Positions 48,990 to 49,920 of a DNA stretch of 49,920 bases are shown here, in pieces. The stretch spans positions 1-49,920 of the forward strand of contig NZ_PNMA01000030.1 in NCBI RefSeq assembly GCF_013823385.1, read 5' to 3'. Source of the stretch: Hyphomonas sp. (GTDB lineage Bacteria; Pseudomonadota; Alphaproteobacteria; Caulobacterales; Hyphomonadaceae). The number at the start of each line of letters is the position of its first letter. Position 1 is the first letter of the stretch. The notes beneath the pieces are model-generated. The model was not told the origin of the DNA. It saw nothing but the letters and a program-made list of their open reading frames with translations, and searched no databases. A program made the translations under genes and the position numbers.

Positions 48990-49463
48990 ATGACCCCGAC
49001 GCCCCTCCCCGAAGAAGTCGCCCATATCATCCAGCTCGCCATTGCGCCGGTGTTCACGCTGGCGGGCATCGGGGCGCTGCTGAATGTGATGGCAAACCGG
49101 CTTGCCCGGGTGGTGGACCGCTGGCGCGCGCTCGAAGCTGCCCTGCCCGAGACCGAGCCGCTGACCCGCAGCCTCTACCATGCCGAGCTTTCCGTACTGG
49201 ACAAGCGCATGGAGCGCATCCACCGCGCCATTTCCCTCTCCACCCTGGCGGCGCTCCTGATCTGTGTGGTGATCATTCTCCTGTTCACCGGCCAGCTGGT
49301 GCCGATCCCGGTCGCCCAGGCCGTTTCGGTCCTCTTCGTCGCCTCGATGGTGTTCCTGTCGGTCGCGCTCGTCTCCTTCCTGATGGAAGTCCGCATCGCC
49401 AGCCGGACCCTCCGCGTCACCCGCGCGGTCCTGGAAGCCGGCAAACCCGGAAAACAGGGATAA
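48990..49463 (+). CDS. DUF2721 membrane protein
   Basis: 157 residues. IIQLAIAPVFTLAGIGALLNVMANRLARVVDR (about 14-45) is the DUF2721 signature, a helix followed by a basic turn. Two more helices lie at about 84-106 and 113-135. Function unknown; the family is made of small inner-membrane proteins in proteobacteria. The ATG at 48990 is chosen because the signature begins directly after it. The stop codon lies inside an 8-bp hairpin (49458-49478) with no T-run. Confidence 0.82.
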   Translation: MTPTPLPEEVAHIIQLAIAPVFTLAGIGALLNVMANRLARVVDRWRALEAALPETEPLTRSLYHAELSVLDKRMERIHRAISLSTLAALLICVVIILLFTGQLVPIPVAQAVSVLFVASMVFLSVALVSFLMEVRIASRTLRVTRAVLEAGKPGKQG

Positions 49464-49537
49464 GCCCCGCGCTTATCCAACACGGGCGCAGCCCTCCGGA
49501 AACACGTACACCACTTATTTCCACCCGGCCTCACCCC

Positions 49538-49654
49538 CCGTGTCATCCCGGCCAAGGCCGCGCAGCGGCCGCAGAGCCGGGACCTTCTCTCCACTCTTGC
49601 GCCCACCTCCAGCAGGTCCCGGATCACCGCTGCGCGGTGTCCGGGATGACACGG
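49538..49654. repeat. REP-like nested inverted repeat
   Basis: CCGTGTCATCCCGG (49538-49551) is perfectly complementary to 49641-49654, and CCGGGACC (49577-49584) to GGTCCCGG (49615-49622). Between these blocks each arm has its own GC-rich small palindrome, the same design as the element at 205-372 but a different sequence. GTGTCATCCCGG-type palindromes are common as extragenic repeats in alphaproteobacteria. Confidence 0.72.
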
Positions 49655-49901
49655 AAAATGAAAACTTATCCGACCGGGTCCGCATCCCGCGCAAACTCCC
49701 ACGCATCCTCCCCCCAGGAGCCGCGCCGGTACCGTTCGGTTTGTGGGAGGGTCGCCCCGGAGGATGGGAGGCGGTGGACGTAACGGCCCATCGCAGCCCT
49801 AGGGACGTTGATCCAGGCAAGCCGGACCAAAAAGCCGGTAGAGAATCCCGACTGGCCCGCCTCTCTTCGCGGAGAGGTCACGAGAGTGAGGGTAAGTGGT
49901 C
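49655..49901. other. No gene identified
   Basis: After the repeat there is one minus-strand open frame (49666-49881, 71 codons). It has no recognisable domain and no ribosome binding site, and I do not support it as a gene. A short hairpin-like segment CTCTCTTCGCGGAGAG lies near 49860-49875. Confidence 0.4.
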
Positions 49902-49920
49902 AAGGCCTGGCAGCGCCGAA
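49902..49920. repeat. 19-bp terminal direct repeat, right copy
   Basis: Identical to bases 1-19. Joining the ends would give a continuous sequence without an interrupted gene, but the window carries essential chromosomal genes, so a 49.9-kb circle is unlikely. Confidence 0.8.

Noticed and set aside
49666..49881. 71-codon minus-strand ORF
   Set aside because: No domain, no ribosome binding site, and it lies in repeat-bearing extragenic DNA.
1..49920. A 49.9-kb circular plasmid joined at the 19-base repeat
   Set aside because: The window carries pnp, rpsO, fabI, nadD, ftsEX and other core chromosomal genes and no replication or partition gene.
1..49920. CRISPR array, insertion sequence or prophage
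   Set aside because: No regularly spaced repeats, transposase, integrase or phage structural genes were found; the repeats seen are isolated palindromes.

Overview
The window is chromosomal DNA from a GC-rich alphaproteobacterium. The closest fit by gene content is the Hyphomonadaceae/Caulobacterales side (Hyphomonas-like). That placement is inference from the combination of an MJ0042 zinc-ribbon protein next to ftsEX, RegB/RegA, PhaR/PhaB, CarD, FdxA and a SUV3-type helicase. Genes are densely packed, mostly with ATGA or TGATG overlaps inside short operons. I see no CRISPR array, insertion sequence, integrase, rRNA or prophage.

Layout. 1-537 and 49464-49920 are gene-poor and hold palindromic (REP-like) repeats; the window also begins and ends with the same 19 bases. 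538-4935: hpt and a zinc-ribbon membrane protein, divergent from ftsE-ftsX, then an acyltransferase and a 3-methyladenine glycosylase. 5091-8385: HNH nuclease and a GT39/GT2 glycosyltransferase pair. 8430-12608: Nudix protein, SCO1-type copper lipoprotein, the RegB/RegA redox two-component system, and a prephenate dehydrogenase. 12732-17845: DUF983 and other membrane proteins, phaR divergent from phaB across a palindromic operator, cupin-gloB, a methyltransferase, and an orphan PII protein. 17905-22679: a four-gene minus-strand operon for an S8 protease lipoprotein, a membrane protein whose C-terminus looks like a free-standing S8 prodomain, and two more lipoproteins, one an M23 peptidase. 22793-30903: TrmO, pentapeptide protein, SUV3-like helicase, S4 protein, TerB-like protein, FdxA, CarD, GFA protein, SEL1 protein, and a VOC protein divergent from soxR with a clear SoxR box. 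30945-39581: acyl-CoA synthetase, proA-nadD-ThiF-like, alpha/beta hydrolase, 2-hydroxyacid dehydrogenase/SH3 protein, then fabA and fabI without the fabB that normally lies between them. 39665-40084: a strongly folded leader RNA ahead of a YjhX/TopAI-family gene. 40222-42166: lipoprotein, quinone reductase, and an AT-rich islet. 42327-49463: CAP protein, uridine kinase-like protein, AraC regulator/SDR, pnp-rpsO, and two small envelope proteins.

Most notable region: 41605-42217. A minus-strand tRNA has a complete leucine-type class II body (long variable arm, A73, intact acceptor, D and T arms), but its anticodon loop is that of tRNA-Gly(UCC). Just upstream on the same strand is a small coiled-coil/winged-helix protein in AT-rich DNA. 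Its promoter appears to give a leaderless mRNA and overlaps two TGGA(G/C)TCCA boxes. Together they look like a small cassette that could insert leucine at GGA/GGG codons. Two other candidates for something undescribed are the folded RNA before the YjhX gene and the S8-protease/free-prodomain operon.
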